Below are positions 13,543 to 13,890 of a stretch of DNA of 13,890 nt, in pieces (within the stretch, counting starts at the first letter, position 1; the number at the start of each line of letters is the position of its first letter). This DNA comes from an uncultured Eubacteriales bacterium. Lineage in GTDB: Bacteria; Bacillota; Clostridia; Oscillospirales; CAG-272. Position numbers and translations under genes: made by a program. Below the pieces are notes generated by a model. The model saw only the letters and a list, made by a program, of their open reading frames with translations, searched no databases and was not told where the DNA came from. Location: assembly GCA_934446485.1 (NCBI GenBank), contig CAKSEM010000015.1, positions 1 to 13,890 of the forward strand. Reading direction: 5' to 3'.

Positions 13543-13890
13543 ATGAGCGCAGAACTGTTCGAAGCACTCGAGCTTCTTGAAAAAACCAAAGGGATACCGG
13601 TCGATTATATGCTTGAAAAGGTAGAGGCGGCACTGGTGTCGGCATATAAAAAGGAAGAGGGGAGCACATCGGTGCGCGTTGCTGTAAATCGCGAAAAGCG
13701 CCAGCTGAAGCTGTACCATGTGCGCACGGTCGTTGAAGAGGTAACGGATCCGAAGAGTGAGATATCCCTTGAGGATGCGCAGCGCATATCAAAGCGTTAC
13801 ACGCTCGGCACAACCGTTGAGGATGAAGTCAAAACCAAGAATTTCGGCCGTATCAGCGCCCAGACCGCAAAGCAGGTGATAGTGCAGGGC
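13543..13890 (+). CDS. nusA: Transcription termination/antitermination factor NusA (N-terminal part)
   Basis: The first 116 codons of nusA are present; the window ends inside the gene. The peptide starts MSAELFEALELLEKTKGIP, then EKVEAALVSAYKKEEG, ISLEDAQRISKRY and NFGRISAQTAKQVIVQG. These are the conserved pieces of the NusA N-terminal domain, which binds RNA polymerase near the RNA exit channel. The S1 and KH domains lie beyond the edge. The ATG at 13543 is the first in-frame start giving the family N-terminus. The purine-rich GGAAAGGA is about 15 nt upstream, further than usual. A five-codon frame (13529-13546) sits between them and overlaps the start as ATGA. It is 67 nt after rimP, in the same operon. 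Confidence 0.95.
   Translation, partial: MSAELFEALELLEKTKGIPVDYMLEKVEAALVSAYKKEEGSTSVRVAVNREKRQLKLYHVRTVVEEVTDPKSEISLEDAQRISKRYTLGTTVEDEVKTKNFGRISAQTAKQVIVQG

Noticed and set aside
13529..13546. Five-codon frame overlapping the nusA start as ATGA
   Set aside because: The purine-rich site touches its ATG, so spacing is poor. It could couple initiation, but nothing else supports it.

Overview
The window reads as a chromosomal segment of a Gram-positive, anaerobe-like Bacillota (most likely Clostridia, Oscillospirales-like). The reasons are a moderately GC-rich coding style, strong AGGAGG-type ribosome binding sites, sigma-A promoters (TTGACA/TATAAT-like), a Dlt-type cell-envelope acylation locus, a lipoprotein-anchored branched-chain amino acid (BCAA) ABC transporter and the conserved rimP-nusA pair. 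The genus cannot be told from the sequence alone. I see no phage, IS element, CRISPR array, tRNA or rRNA.

Layout. (1) Positions 1-180 hold a leftward promoter and a folded leader whose last visible bases match the T-box antitermination core; the gene it controls lies outside the window. (2) 181-690 is a purine-rich stretch without a convincing gene. (3) 697-5956 is a rightward four-gene operon with promoter and operator-like palindrome: a DltA-like adenylation enzyme, a small carrier protein, an MBOAT acyltransferase, and a membrane-anchored SGNH (DltD-like) transferase fused to a PgaB/IcaB-type polysaccharide deacetylase. (4) 5962-6092 holds two strong hairpins between the convergent operons. 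(5) 12715 down to 6104 is a leftward seven-gene operon: substrate-binding lipoprotein, LivH, LivM, LivG, LivF and two tandem paralogous histidine phosphatases. It has a good promoter, a roughly 215-nt structured leader and a strong hairpin between the binding protein and LivH. (6) 12861-13890 is rightward: promoter, attenuator-like hairpin, rimP and the start of nusA, cut by the window edge.

How the genes work together. The first operon has every step of an envelope-acylation relay: activate an amino acid (adenylation enzyme), load it on a carrier protein, pass it across the membrane (MBOAT), hand it to an extracytoplasmic serine transferase (SGNH domain). It has no separate DltX microprotein; instead the MBOAT ends in a hexapeptide with Tyr four residues from the end, matching the fused acyl-shuttle arrangement described for other MBOAT systems. 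Three departures from the textbook Dlt pathway make it the most interesting part of the window: the DltA chirality cysteine position appears to be Ser, the MBOAT signature WHG is WQG, and the final transferase carries a polysaccharide deacetylase. The substrate and target polymer cannot be read from sequence.

The second operon is a complete high-affinity BCAA-type importer. Its link to two histidine phosphatases is unusual and unexplained.
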